Positions 1 through 10,950 of a stretch of 64,000 nucleotides of DNA are shown piece by piece; the first letter of the stretch is position 1; every line of letters begins with the position of its first letter. Where the stretch lies: NCBI GenBank assembly GCA_016584305.1, contig JACEEZ010021693.1:24057-88056 (forward strand), written 5' to 3'. The stretch is from Chionoecetes opilio. Its lineage: Eukaryota > Arthropoda > Malacostraca > Decapoda > Majidae. The translations under genes were made by a program, and so were the position numbers. The notes beneath the pieces were generated by a model, which was given only the letters and a program-made list of their open reading frames with translations, was not told where the DNA came from and searched no databases.

Positions 1-1119
1 GGTGATTATCTCTAGGCCTAGTTCTATCCCGCTTATCTGCTCCAGCGGTGGCATCTCTGGTACTGGTTGTTCCTTGGTCATATGATCTTCTTCTGCCTCC
101 TGCTCCTCTGTCTGTCCGTCTGTTACATCCTCACTAGTCTGTCTAGCCACGGAGCTTTCTTTTGTTGCATTTACGATGTCAGCAGAAGGGGGATTTCCAG
201 GTAAATTTATACTGGGAAGATTGTTCATTTTGAAAAGTATATTGATTTCTTTATTATATGTACCCGGGTTAACCATGTTCATTAAGTGGGCATGCATCAT
301 GCAGGTCAGGATAGTAGCTGCCGTGTCTTTGCCTAAACTGATGTCTATTTTTGGCTGGTTACTATTAATTGCTGTTGCTTGGCTATAAAATGTTTTAGTG
401 CCTTCTTTCTTTTCCTTCATTTTCTCCTCTCTAATTTCCTTTTTCTCCGGACATTTGTAGGCCTGAGTCCTGTGTACTCCCCCGCAGTTAATGCACAATT
501 TGTTTTCAGCTTTGCAGTCCCTCCAGTTATGTTCAGTGCTACTGCATTCTGAACATATTTTATAATTTTTGTCCTTTGGGCATTGGTTGGTGAAATGGTC
601 GTCCAGCTGGTAGCATCTCATACATGTAGTGATGGGAATATATACTTCTTTTTTAATTGAATGTGGTGGGATGCTCATTTGAAAGCCTACCAGACCTGCC
701 TCTGTTGCTTTGGTGGCTGATTTGGTTTGGTTGAAGCATATTTTAATAATGTTCTTTTTGGGGAATTTGAAAATTTGGTCTATTCCCTCAGTTATCCAGC
801 TATTTTTGGCAGCTAGTTCCTCTTTTATTTCTTCTTCAGTATTGTTATATATGTTGTCATCCACATTAAAGACGAGCACTCTTCTTTTCGCCCTAAAATC
901 TGGTGGTAATATAGGGTCATAGTTGCTCCCGCTGAGGTCTTCTTTGCACTGTCCTTGAAAGATTTTATCTAGATCATCGTCCGTGCGTGTCAGAACTATA
1001 TGGCCATCGTTTACATTGATGATCTTAGTTGCATAGACCAAGTTCTTGGAGAGAATCTCCAATAGCTTGGTTTTAGAGCGAGGTGAGGGGTTGGCGTATT
1101 TTATTTTAACTCACGCCAT
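1..1119 (-). pseudogene. Non-LTR retrotransposon ORF1 (gag-like, zinc-knuckle protein), 3' part beyond window
   Basis: One reading frame stays open from the codon after 1111 to the left edge (about 370 codons, C-terminus outside the window). It has three CCHC zinc knuckles: 580-624 (CX2CX5HX4C), 514-555 (CX2CX4HX4C) and 451-495 (CX2CX3HX6C), followed by a Lys/Glu-rich stretch and an acidic tail. Before the knuckles lies a region with basic and hydrophobic blocks, as in gag-like ORF1 proteins of Jockey/I-type LINEs, which package element RNA. The natural start appears to be ATG at 1119-1117 (MA), but codon 3 is TGA (1113-1111), probably a decayed Trp codon. The reverse transcriptase would lie to the left of the window. 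Seen: knuckles, open frame, early stop. Inferred: LINE family, and that this is a recently dead copy or a sequencing error at one base. Confidence 0.75.
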
Positions 1120-1477
1120 GGTGGTAAGTGGAATGAGGTGATACACCAAACTATATAAAACAAAAAATGAAAAAATGAAAATAAATAAATCCTAAAAGAC
1201 AAGACTGCTCGGAGAGCAAGACCACACCTACGCTACCTACAGCTAGTGCCGTAGCGCGCTCCCGCCTCCTGAAAGGCGTCGGAGGACACAGGCACAGCTG
1301 CCCCCGGAGGGACTTACCTAACCCTAACAGTTGTTGCCTCACCCCTGGGCTTCCTATCACCAACCCTTCTAAGGGCCCCCCTTGTGACCCTGGCCTGCGC
1401 CAGGAATCGTGGGGTTCGGTTTCGTGCGGGGAGTTACGTTGTGGGCGAAAATGAATTAACTAGCCCTTTAAGTAGGC
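1120..1477. other. Presumed 5' flank/5'UTR of the gag-like element; no gene seen
   Basis: This stretch lies upstream of the minus-strand ORF1. It has an A-rich block near 1155-1190, then GC-rich unique-looking sequence. Short open frames here have no recognisable motif. It may be the 5'UTR of the element, but no boundary or duplication could be identified. Confidence 0.3.
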
Positions 1478-1562
1478 CTAACAACCCGACAAATGACCTG
1501 ACAAACAACCCGACAAACGACCCGACAACCAACCCGACAAACGACCCAACAAACAACCCCTC
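1478..1562. repeat. Short minisatellite, about 24-bp unit (ACAAACAACCCGACAAACGA type)
   Basis: About three and a half imperfect copies of a C/A-rich unit built from AACCCGACAAACGACC. It creates an Asn/Pro/Thr-rich open frame that is best read as repeat translation. Confidence 0.7.
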
Positions 1563-2339
1563 AGCACATATCAACACAACAGCTGTGTGCATAAAAGCAC
1601 AACAGACTGCTTAGGTCACCGTCAGAAGCCAGCAGGATGTAACAAAGCGTGCCTTCGCGGGAAGAGCTGTGGTGGTGTGAGGTGGAGCGGAGCAAGGCAC
1701 GTCTGGGCCAGAAGCCACAAAACACTTAAAGACCTTTTTTTGGTCGTTAGTCCAACGACGGAACCCACAGCGCGGAAAATTCGTCGATTTCTCGTTAAGT
1801 GCCACACTGGCCAAGACTGCCAAGACCGGTAATCAGCAGAGTGGTCGGTATTGACTCCAGACATGCCTAATTCATTGGTATGCATGAATATCGTTTTTAT
1901 AGGTGATGTAAGACATATATTGCATTGGAGGATCATATTCGATATGATGTACAGAGATAATACAAGCAAGGACTCATCCAGTCTGGCAGCGCGGCTTACA
2001 GCACAGCAGCACAGCATGAAGCTGAGGTGATATCAACACCAACTTCACCGAAGGAGATAGATGTCTTGGAATATTAGTAGGTGGACCCGAGAACCCACTG
2101 AAGAAGCCCTATGACCTCCCGGGCTATCACAGGCGGGGAGCTACTGCTCTTCTAGAGGCCAGGTAGGCGGATAACTGCGGGTTTTTTACTCAAAGTTTTG
2201 AGTGAGCGGCGCCGCTGGAGCCGCCAAGCCGCTCTCGCCACTGTAGGTTTGGCAGAGATTTAAACGTCTTTTACTTGTTTAAAAAACATGATATAGTTTA
2301 TAACAAAAAGTCATTTTCAAACAAGTAGCACCTGTGTCT
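1563..2339. other. Non-coding stretch with a dispersed repeat shared with 16,584-16,632
   Basis: The segment 1,950-1,997 (TACAAGCAAGGACTCATCC, then a GCAGCGCGGCT end) matches 16,584-16,632 with few changes, and both are followed some 120-140 bp later by a CTATCACAGGCG motif. This suggests two copies of an unclassified dispersed repeat. No credible coding region; the ORFs on both strands lack conserved motifs. Confidence 0.4.
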
Positions 2340-2880
2340 TAAATAGGTATTAAATTTATGAAAGAGGTATGGGGGGGGCAAAGGTTCTTAGAGCCTTGCG
2401 CGGAGTCCCCTATCCCAAAACCTATTTAACCACAAACCACATGCCCACGAAAACAACCCCCAGAAAAAAGCTCCACATCCTCTTACTCGAAACTTAAAAC
2501 CCTAGAACAAGGCATTCCAAAAAACGAGAATTTTAGTACACAAACGGTAAGGGAGCTCAACCTTCCCCGGGAAATGGCTGACCCTAAGCAAAAAATTTTA
2601 AAAAATTTTTCATGGCTTTTCCCCCAGCCCCGATGAAAAACCTCCCTTAACAGTCACAACCTCCACCGTAACGGAAACGCAGCCGAGGGGATAATAAAAC
2701 AATTAAACAAAAAACGCCTTCCCCCCAACACCAAAGGGAAGGCCCCGGGCCATTTGGGTTAATGCAGACCCAAAACAAAGACCTTGTAGTCCCCCGACCA
2801 CACGGAATGACGACCACAACTGTCAACACTGGCCGTGACTTGACCTTTCGAGGGTGACCCAAAAAGTACTTTAGAAAATT
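2340..2880. other. Homopolymer-rich, probably low-fidelity sequence
   Basis: Runs of 4-8 identical bases (G8 at 2370, repeated CCCC, AAAAA) dominate. Open frames here are short and featureless. The texture resembles 52-62 kb, where comparison with cleaner copies points to consensus error. Confidence 0.5.
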
Positions 2881-3505
2881 TTTTAGTGAATTAGCATAGA
2901 GCAATTGGTAATTAAATAATAGGTTGAGTGAACTACTGAAGACATTCGTCTGCCAGCTCCTTCGCATCCTGGCATGGATTCAGCAACATTACGAGAAAAC
3001 TCTGGTAAATTTTCCTCGTACCTCCGCACATGGCACGACCTATTCAGCAAACACTTACGATATTGCAAGTCCCTGTAACCTACGAGTGGCTTGTGTCTAG
3101 TAGCGGCTTCCAGGAATTACAGACATTCAGCGGGAAGACACAGTTCCTGTAGTGGGTTTCCCTCTAGCACTTATAGAATTCTGATAGTGAATACAAAATT
3201 TTTGACTCATATAAATTGTTGAAAAGTATGGGACATGTTACTAATAACGAATGTTTGCAACAGCGTGCAATGCACTTAGTTTACCCTGTTTTGTCCTTGG
3301 CGGCGATATTGTGTGTCATTTTTAAACATGTCCTTATGTTCCAACTGCCCAGTTCATATTCGTGTGTGGTGGGGCTGGCAACATGTGGAGGCAGGTGTTG
3401 TGGGTGGTTTGGGGCTGACAACATGGGCAGGCCTGAGGGGGGGTGGTGGGGCTGGGAATAGTGTCAGGGGAGTAAGCTCGTCATTAACATCCTGTCCGTG
3501 TCTTT
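2881..3505. other. Non-coding sequence of normal texture
   Basis: No gene recognised. 3,360-3,475 is G/T-rich and contains two loose copies of a GGGGCTGRCAACATG phrase. Confidence 0.4.
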
Positions 3506-4640
3506 TTTAAAAAAAAAAAATATTTCCACAAAAACGAAATGACGGGAAACCTGAGAGCAGGGGGGGATAAACTTCAAATTTCTCCAAAAAAGGAAACCCC
3601 GAACCTTTTAAAAACCCCCGGCGGAAGGGGAAAAACCCTTGTGCTTATTATTTGTAGCAGCAAACTGACACGTTAACCCAACGGGAGGGCCGAAACTTTC
3701 CAACGTTAAAAAATTACCAAATTTTCCCGGGGGCCCCCAAAAACCCTTTGTGGGGTTCATCCGATTTGCTGATCCAGAAGTTTTAAAAACTTAAAGATTT
3801 TTGGTCCTTTCCACGAGGAACCCGGGAAAATTCGGTGATTCTGGGAAATTTCCTGCCCCCCCTGGCCAACATTCCAAAACTGGTATTGCAGAATCGAACC
3901 CAGCTGTCTATTACGGGATCCGAAAATTTTCCTTTTTAGGGGAGGAAGACAAGTTCCTTTGAGGTAAATTTTTATTAGGGTAAAGATGAAAATTCAATGA
4001 AACATTTGTCTGACTTTTTGGAGAGAGACGCAGCAATAACCCGGATGGATATGAACACACTCCAAGGGGGAAAAATTTCTTTGTTTTTGTGGGAAGGCCC
4101 CTTAAGGACCTTTTCCCTTTTGTTCCCCAGGGGGTTAATTTACTGTTTTGGGGGGCAAAGGTAGGCGGTTGGGGTTGTTCTGCAAAGTTTTGGGTCGGCC
4201 CGTGGGGCGGGGGCCCCCCGGCCCTTGTGGTGGGCAGTTTAAAACATCTCGTATTAACAACTTAGTGTTAAATTTAATTATAAAACCAACAACCCAAGTA
4301 GCCCGTTCACCTACAAAAAGGTGTTTAAAATTATATTACCGGGAGTGATGGAACCTTTCCGGCGGCCTGGCCCCCTTTACAATCCCCGGACCCCTATTTC
4401 CACCCCCCACGCACCTTTACCCCCCCAGAAAACCGTTTCTTTTTTTTTTTCTGTTTAAATTAAACCTTAAAAGAAGCATTTCCGAATAAACGAGAAATTA
4501 GTTGGAGATGACGGGGCAAGGCGGGAGAGGCATTTCGGGGCATGAATTCTTCCCGAAATATGTTCGCTGACTTGTGATGGGGAGAAGTTTTAAAAAACTG
4601 TTATCATGCGGTGCTGATGACCGCTTGATGACGTCATTAC
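3506..4640. other. Homopolymer-rich, probably low-fidelity sequence
   Basis: Dense runs such as AAAAACCCCC and CCCCGGGG with poly(T)/poly(A) at 3505 and 4440. No gene or repeat family could be assigned. The transition to ordinary sequence near 4,640 is abrupt. Confidence 0.5.
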
Positions 4641-4849
4641 TCCCCTTTAGCCAGTCAGCGCCCCTTCCGACACGTTAAACGACCGAAAAAGGGAGGCTTG
4701 TACCCTTTCGGTCGTAGGAAACGAAGTTCGGAGAGATCGTCGTTGCTGGCCCAACTACCTTTGTTGCGGCTTCCTCCCCAGGCGAGAAAAGTGATGATGC
4801 CGGGCAATAAACTTGTCCGATAATATCCCAAATACCGACGCCGACGTAC

Positions 4850-6050
4850 CACCTCGCAAAGAAGCTGTGTGGTATTTTGACTCCATACGCACCCAATGCC
4901 TACAGCCTTCAATCAGCATCAGAGTTCTAGACATACTCAAGACCCACAACGCCAGAGGTACAATCGCTTCGCTTGATGTCGATTTCCCTCTTCACCAAAG
5001 TACCTGTTTAAACCGTACCATCAACTACATCATCAAACCGGGTGTATAACAACGACTCCATCCCGCCGCTTGACGTCCCCGGGAACCCGTACTAGTGGAC
5101 TCCTCGAAGCTGCACTAAAGAAGCACCTTTTACCCCTCCCCGAGGGGAAAAAGTATCAACAAATAGACGGCGTCGTATGGGCTCTCCCTTAGGAGTATTG
5201 TTGGCAAACTTCTTTATGGGCTGCGTAGAAGAAGAAGTTTCAAGAAAATAAGTAAGCCCGACATATTTCTTGCCGCTACATCGATGACATCTTCATCAAA
5301 ACAACAAGTCACTACGAAGCAGAACAGCTGAAGCTCTGTCTACAAGATTTCTTCAGGCCTCACCTTCACCATAGAAAGCAGCTCAGACAACCAATGCCGT
5401 TCTTAGACGTCCTTGTTACGCAGGAAGAAGAATCATTCATCACAAACGGGCTACGTAAAACCAACAACACCGGACACTGCCTCAACGGAGAAAGCGAATG
5501 CCCACAGAGATATAAGACTCCACAAAACGGTGCTTACATCAGAAGAGCTCTCACACATGCAGTACATGGCAAATTATGCACAAAGAAATCGAGCGATCCA
5601 CTCAAGTCCTCACAACAAAGGCTTCAGCGAGAGAGACATCAACCCTCAGACTAAGAAAATCTTGGAGAACTGGTACAACCCTAACGCCACAAAAAAGAGT
5701 CAAGACATAACTATCTTCTACCGGGCTTTTTTCTCCACGCTCACCAGGAAGAAGAAAGAACACCGTCCACACGTAACACACGATCACAAATCGTCCACCG
5801 TAACGTGAAACCTGCAGACCAAGAGAGGAAATAAAAACTACAAATTTACTACAAAAACAAGAACACCAGCAACCTCCTTCTCCGTAACAGCCCAAGCCAG
5901 ACGAAGGAGACAAAACAAAAGTCCCATGTCGTATATAGGATCACATTTCAAAAGAGGAAACTGTAAAGTCCTCCCCTCATCCTACATCGGCATGACGAAA
6001 AAACGAAGCTGTCCAGACGTCTTACTTGCCCCCCACCTAGGAAGGTGGGG
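4850..6050 (+). pseudogene. Penelope-like element: reverse transcriptase plus start of GIY-YIG endonuclease (frameshifted)
   Basis: Pieces in all three forward frames line up in the order of a Penelope-like retroelement. A segment reading RGTIASLDVD (about 4,955-4,985) is RT motif A. QIDGV...SPLG (about 5,165-5,200) and the catalytic RYIDDIFI at 5,274-5,297 follow. Next come the PFLDVLV and YVKPT...TGHCLN type phrases (5,395-5,480) typical of the family's thumb. The end shows SSYIGMTKK (5,971-6,000) then, one frame over, LSRRLTC (about 6,003-6,030), the hallmark of the fused GIY-YIG nuclease. Family knowledge: the RT copies element RNA and GIY-YIG nicks the target. At least five frame breaks make it dead. 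It stops abruptly where a foldback element starts. The 5' end is not visible. Confidence 0.85.
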
Positions 6051-6606
6051 TTTAAGGGCGAAACTTGGGGTCGTTTTCAGAACCCCGTAATTTTTCCTGG
6101 CCTACAATAGGTGTTTTTTTCTAATGAAAATACGTAGTTTTTTTTCCGGAAACCCATTAAAAAAAAAAATTCATCACCGAATTTTATGCAAGGTTAAGGT
6201 TAGGTTAGGTTTCACCTATAATGTTAGGTTAGGTATACTTAAAAGGTTAAGGTTAGGTTGAGTTTCATTAAAACCTATAAGGTTAAGTAGGTTAGGTATA
6301 CGTAGTGGTTAAGGTTAGGTTAGGTTTCATTAAAACCTATAAGGTTAGGTTTGGTATGTTCTATTCAATTACTTCCCTGTTATCTGAGACCCTGACTGAC
6401 GGCCAAGTTTTAGTGCTTTATCTGATGGAGATAGTGTTTTTAATGGAAACGGCGACCATAAAATTCTGTGATGAATTATTAATTTTTTTTAAATATGGGT
6501 TTCCGGAAAACAAAACTATCTCCTTTAGAAAAAGCACCTATTGTAGGCCAGTAAAATTAGTCGGTGTCTCTGAAAACGAAAGCGAAGTCCTCGTCCATTA
6601 TTACCG
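6050..6606. mobile_element. Foldback element F1, copy 1, with TTAGG-like core
   Basis: Long inverted arms (about 6,050-6,190 and 6,445-6,606) pair through shared blocks: TCGTTTTCAGA, GGCCTACAATAGGTG, TTCCGGAAACCCAT and TCATCACNGAATTTTATG. The right end reads CCTCGTCCATTATTACC. Between the arms (6,190-6,355) lie degenerate TTAGG/GGTTA repeats alternating with TTCATTAAAACCTATAAGG. No coding capacity, so it would need a transposase from elsewhere. It sits exactly where the Penelope-like reading frame ends. Confidence 0.75.
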
Positions 6607-8560
6607 GGGTCTGGGATGGGGTCTGCATTTATGTCAGGAGAGTACAATAGGGAGTCTTGGTTGAAACTGCATATTTCCCAAATATTTATTACAAGTGGAA
6701 TACTGATGGTTATGGATAGATAAAACTTTAAATTTCTTCAGTAAAAACACCAACATTACTGAGGGTAGTGTAACTCTTGTTTATGGTATATTTTGTGTAA
6801 CACCAGCTGTTTTTTTTTTTTTGGGGGGGGGGGGGTAACCTTTCTCAAGTTCATTTCAATGTATATTAGAGTTAGGTAAGTTCCTCCGGTATTATTCCAG
6901 ATGAACACCGAATTTCACTTTGGTGTACGAAACATTTTTTTCTGGTGAGTTTTTATGTGTTTTGGATTATTTTGCTAACCGTTTCTGTCGCAAAATATTT
7001 TTTTTCTTTTACTTAGGTAAAGGTTATTAGGTATAGGTATGGTTAGGTTAGATATGGTAAGGTTACGGGTTACGTGGTTGGCTCGGTAAATCCGAGCCAA
7101 CCACCCCAAAATTTTGGAGCTTCAGCCCCGCAAAATCGGCTGCAGTCGGCACCGACTGGATTGACTGGAGCAATCGTGTCGTGGAGATGTGAATGGGTTT
7201 TTTAGGGGACCATAAACTAACCCTTTTTTCACTTAATAATAGAAAAAAACGGTAGATAATGGGTTATCATCATCAAAAAGAATAATTAATAAAGTACGTA
7301 AGTGGAGAAAGAAAAGCTAATCAACCCGGATAAATATTTTTTTTAAATCAAACCAAAACATAAGATAAGATCAGTAGGTCAGTCCCATATCCCTTATATT
7401 GTTTTGTTGATTATAGGTGGTGAGCAAGAGTGAGTGAGAATTATCGGTTTTAAGAATGAATGTCTTGCCCACCAGTAACAATTAACTATAGCCGTATTAG
7501 CATTCATACCCCAACCTACCTAACTTTATATAGTAGTATAATATGCAAAACCCACACAAAAAATAAAATATTAGGTAGTGAATATTCTTACCATATAAAT
7601 TACTTTTAACTATTTAGGTTAAATAAGCAATGTGGGAGACATCTTAGATAGGGAATGATAGGATAGGTAAAGTGATAATTGGTAATGTAGGATATTTAAT
7701 ATTCAGGTTTAATAATTCGCATTCCAAGTTTTTAAATTTCCAAAACCCTTTGGGGCTTTTTTCTTATGAACTGTTCGTGCATCAAACTAAAACCTGCCAT
7801 ATCAAACCATACCTATTAAAATAATAACTTTTTTCAGCTATCATGGAATTCTTGTGGGCAATGAACACGACAGGCTGCACTTGGAAAGGGTCTTCAGAGA
7901 TCGGCTTGATCCTCTAGAGTCTAGATGTCAGTGACAACCACCACCTACGTATTACCACCTACCCTGCCATGAGATCCTGCGCTCTGTGAGGAGATTGGGC
8001 CACAGCTTTCCAGCCCCAAACCAATAGGACTGTAGCAATTCCAATCCACACTAAAGTCTTGGTTGCCCTGCACTTCTTTGCTAGTAAATCTTTCCCAGTG
8101 TGTTAGGTGACACTGTTGCTTTAGTTAGATTACTTAAATTCCCATACTCCATAATAGCTGACAAAAAAAAAACAGGTTTAAAATCCAATTTAAAGTAATG
8201 CATACCTGAATCAAGAAACTTATGTACTATACTCAGTGGTATTTCAAAAAATATAACTTTTCTTATTTCATCCACTGCTAGATTCTAATAACTGCTCATC
8301 AGCTTCAACTATTTCAACTTAATTATCAGCAAGAAAATTATGTTGGATATGTCTTGTCTTTTCCTGTTTGTAATAAAAGTGAGACTACTACAGTGTTGAA
8401 ATCATCATTTTGAATTTTAATATTATTAGTATATTATAGTTGTAAAGTTGTTTGATCGAAATGTAAGCGTTTGATTTTTAGTTGTACGTACAAGGTTATT
8501 GGAAGTACTGAATCATAACTCAGCGACTCGGAGTACATAAAATTGAATTTAGAATATGCT
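6607..8560. other. Non-coding; scattered GGTTA repeats and a 13-bp perfect hairpin
   Basis: No gene recognised. Poly(T)/poly(G) at 6,810-6,835; a short GGTTAGGTTAG-type stretch at 7,018-7,068; a perfect 13-bp stem with 5-nt loop at 7,074-7,104 (GTGGTTGGCTCGG / its complement). The remainder is AT-rich unique-looking sequence. Confidence 0.5.
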
Positions 8561-8584
8561 AATTCTTTGTCGTATACCGATTCT

Positions 8585-8774
8585 GTATGGCCTCACAACG
8601 ATCATGACCCCCCCTTAGCTGTACGGGCTCAAAACGATCATGACCCCCACTTAGCTGTATGGCCTCACAACGATCATGACCCCATCTTAGCTGTACGGGC
8701 TCAAAACGATCATGACCCCCACTTAGCTGTATGGCCTCACAACGATCATGACCCCCCCTTAGCTGTACGGGCTC
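8585..8774. repeat. 36-bp minisatellite with 72-bp higher-order unit
   Basis: Just over five 36-bp monomers of the form GTATGGCCTCACAACGATCA plus TGACCCCC.CTTAGCT. Two monomer types (GTATGGCCTCACAACG and GTACGGGCTCAAAACG) alternate, giving a 72-bp dimer. Because 36 is a multiple of three, it keeps frames open on both strands (8,543-8,881 plus and 8,559-8,828 minus); these are repeat translations, not genes. Confidence 0.9.
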
Positions 8775-9214
8775 TCTGCGCTTGCCAAAATCATGGGCTA
8801 CACAGAAAAAATTTACCTTGCACCCCACCCTACCCTCTCCTGTTCAACTTTGTGGTTACGTCACTGACAATGTCATTATGATTTCATTATATGTTAGACA
8901 TTTTGAGTAATTCCCTTCCAAATATCACTTCATACACGGTGGAAGAACTTTTCCCAAAGGCCACCTGCCCCTTTTTTTTATCTACCCTAAATACCTCAAA
9001 CCTAACAACTGTTAAAAGCTATGGGAAAGATTCGTTACAGTGACACTCGCCATTTTCAGACGAAACTATATTTTTCTGATAGAATATGCTGTTTTAAGAG
9101 AATCTGACCTTCCTTTGTTTTTCGTGACAATCACTAGATTTTTTTTTTACCCTCTAGACCCCCCCTGTAAAAACTAGTGATCACTAGTTTTTTTTCGATT
9201 TCAAAGTAAGATAA
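8775..9214. other. Non-coding interval
   Basis: AT-rich sequence with several T runs; no conserved motif seen. Confidence 0.4.
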
Positions 9215-9806
9215 AAATGAAAGAGGACTGCGCGGTCATTTTCTTAGACACTGAGTAGTTTTTCTTTGCCTAAAATTAGTGCTTTTTCAGATATTCTTAT
9301 TTCCGGAAACCCATTAAATTTTTTTTTTTTCTGTCACCAAAACCTACGGTTACGTTTCTATTGATAAAAAATGTATCTCATTCAGAAAAAACACTAAAAA
9401 CTTGGCCAGGACAATAATAAGCATGTCTCAAAAAAGAGAAGTAACGGAATTGTACGGAAACAAGTGAATGCCCGCCCCGCTTCGCCAGCCGCCGAGGATC
9501 CGCTCTGCCTAGAATATTATTATAAAGAGAAACCCCAGCTCTGCACCGCCCTGCCGGGACCATTATTACCTTAACCGAACTGAACCTAACCTCCCCCTCG
9601 GGCCCCCCGGCGGATTATTAAACTCACCACGAACCTTAACCTACCTAAAGGGTTAGGGGCTATATAATTTCTACAAAATGTATATAAGTTTTGAAGGTTA
9701 TCCGAAGTTTATTAAATTGCGCAGCATACTGAACAAAAAATAATACAGAAAACATAAGTAGTAACGGCGGTAGCAACCGCGCAGTTCTCGTCCATTATAA
9801 CCCAAT
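9215..9806. mobile_element. Foldback element F1, copy 4 (diverged)
   Basis: The left side (9,225-9,330) carries GGACTGCGCGGTCATTTTCT, a GCCTAAAATTAGTGC block and TTCCGGAAACCCATTAAAT, in the same order as F1 copy 1. The right end at 9,779-9,806 is CCGCGCAGTTCTCGTCCATT followed by ATAACC, the inverted form of the F1 terminus. The interior includes ACCTTAACCGAACTGAACCT and other CCTAA-type phrases. It is more diverged than the other copies, so the outer limits are approximate. Confidence 0.5.
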
Positions 9807-9942
9807 ACTCTCCGACAACTGGGGGGGTTTTGGGGAGAACCTCCCTGCTAGTTAAATAACCTAACCTGGGCATTGATCACGTAACCTAACCCCAGTGGGA
9901 GGTTTTCGCCCCTTCCAGATCCCCCTTGAGTTATTTTTCATT

Positions 9943-10556
9943 TCGGTAAAATTCTAGTGTTTGCCCAGACTCTCCCACTTCCCCCAAACAAGTTTTTAGG
10001 ACCTGGGGAATGGCGGGGTTTATGGGGGGAACAAATTTTGCGTCGGAAACCGTAATTTTAAGAGTTGTGTAGGGGACTAAAATTCCCTAGATCTAGGGTA
10101 ATTTTCCCTTATATCTAGAGAAATTGCTAACCAAAATTAACCTAACGTAGCCCAAAATTTAACCTAACCTAGCTGGGGCTTGACCCACCGATAACCTAAC
10201 CTAAGCTAACCTAACCAAAGCTAACTCAACCAAATCCCAATCTAATCTAACCAAATTAACTTATCCTAGCCTAACCAAATCTAACCTAACCTCCTAGCGA
10301 GGGTTTGGGAGGGGGTTCTCGACACTTCGGTCATCATTCTGTGAGGGATCGTCAGGTTCACACGTCTCTGGACTCAGAAGAAATCCATACATTTTTCCCT
10401 AGATCTAGGGGAATTTTTTTTAACACTCCCAACTCAAAATGTGGTTGCAATGCATATTTTTTTACCACAGCCAAATATCCCGCATTCCCCAGGTCCCCAA
10501 GCCTGATTTGTGAGAGAGGGGGGGTATGGGCAAGCACTAGAATAATACCTTAATTT
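9943..10556. mobile_element. Foldback element F2 with CCTAA-type core
   Basis: Left arm 9,943-10,100 and right arm 10,390-10,556 are imperfect inverted copies. Shared landmarks, in order from each end, are ATTCTAGTGYTTGCCC, GACCTGGGGAATG, then CCCTAGATCTAGGG. Between the arms (10,125-10,295) is an array of AACCTAACC phrases with interruptions (TAACCTAAGCTAACC, AACCAAATC). The arms do not resemble F1, but the architecture is the same. Confidence 0.7.
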
Positions 10557-10667
10557 CCGACGGCTGGGTTGTAGGTGTTATAAATTCTTTTTTTCTGAAA
10601 GAACGAAACGTTCAGTAAAACCACCACCGATCGTGTATTGGTTTAAACTGCACATATAGCCGGTTTA

Positions 10668-10950
10668 TGAACTGTCGCCGATAGAAACTCTCGCCGAAAC
10701 GCCAACCGAAAACTCTCGCCGACAGGGGAACACTCGCCCACGTGGAAATTTTCGGCGACAGTTCCACTGGTAAGGACCGTTCACTAACCTAACCTTGATA
10801 TTTGGTCCCCCTAGCCAACATAACCTAACCACATAACCTAACTCAAGATCAAAACTAGAATTGTCGCCAGAAATAGGAAAACACACGCCCACATGAAAAT
10901 TGGAACAAACCGCCGACGTCGGCGAGAAATTCCTATCGGCGACAGTTCCA
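10668..10950. mobile_element. Small inverted-repeat element F3 with CCTAA-type core
   Basis: Terminal inverted repeats begin GAACTGTCGCCGATAG at the left (10,669) and end CTATCGGCGACAGTTCC at the right (10,949), followed inward by CTCGCCG/CGGCGAG. A subterminal phrase with CGCCCACRTG occurs twice (about 10,735 and 10,890). The centre (10,785-10,845) contains CTAACCTAACC and TAACCTAACC. No coding capacity. Confidence 0.7.

Noticed and set aside
8543..8881. 112-codon frame with repeated NDHDP
   Set aside because: 36-bp minisatellite whose period is a multiple of three, open on both strands.
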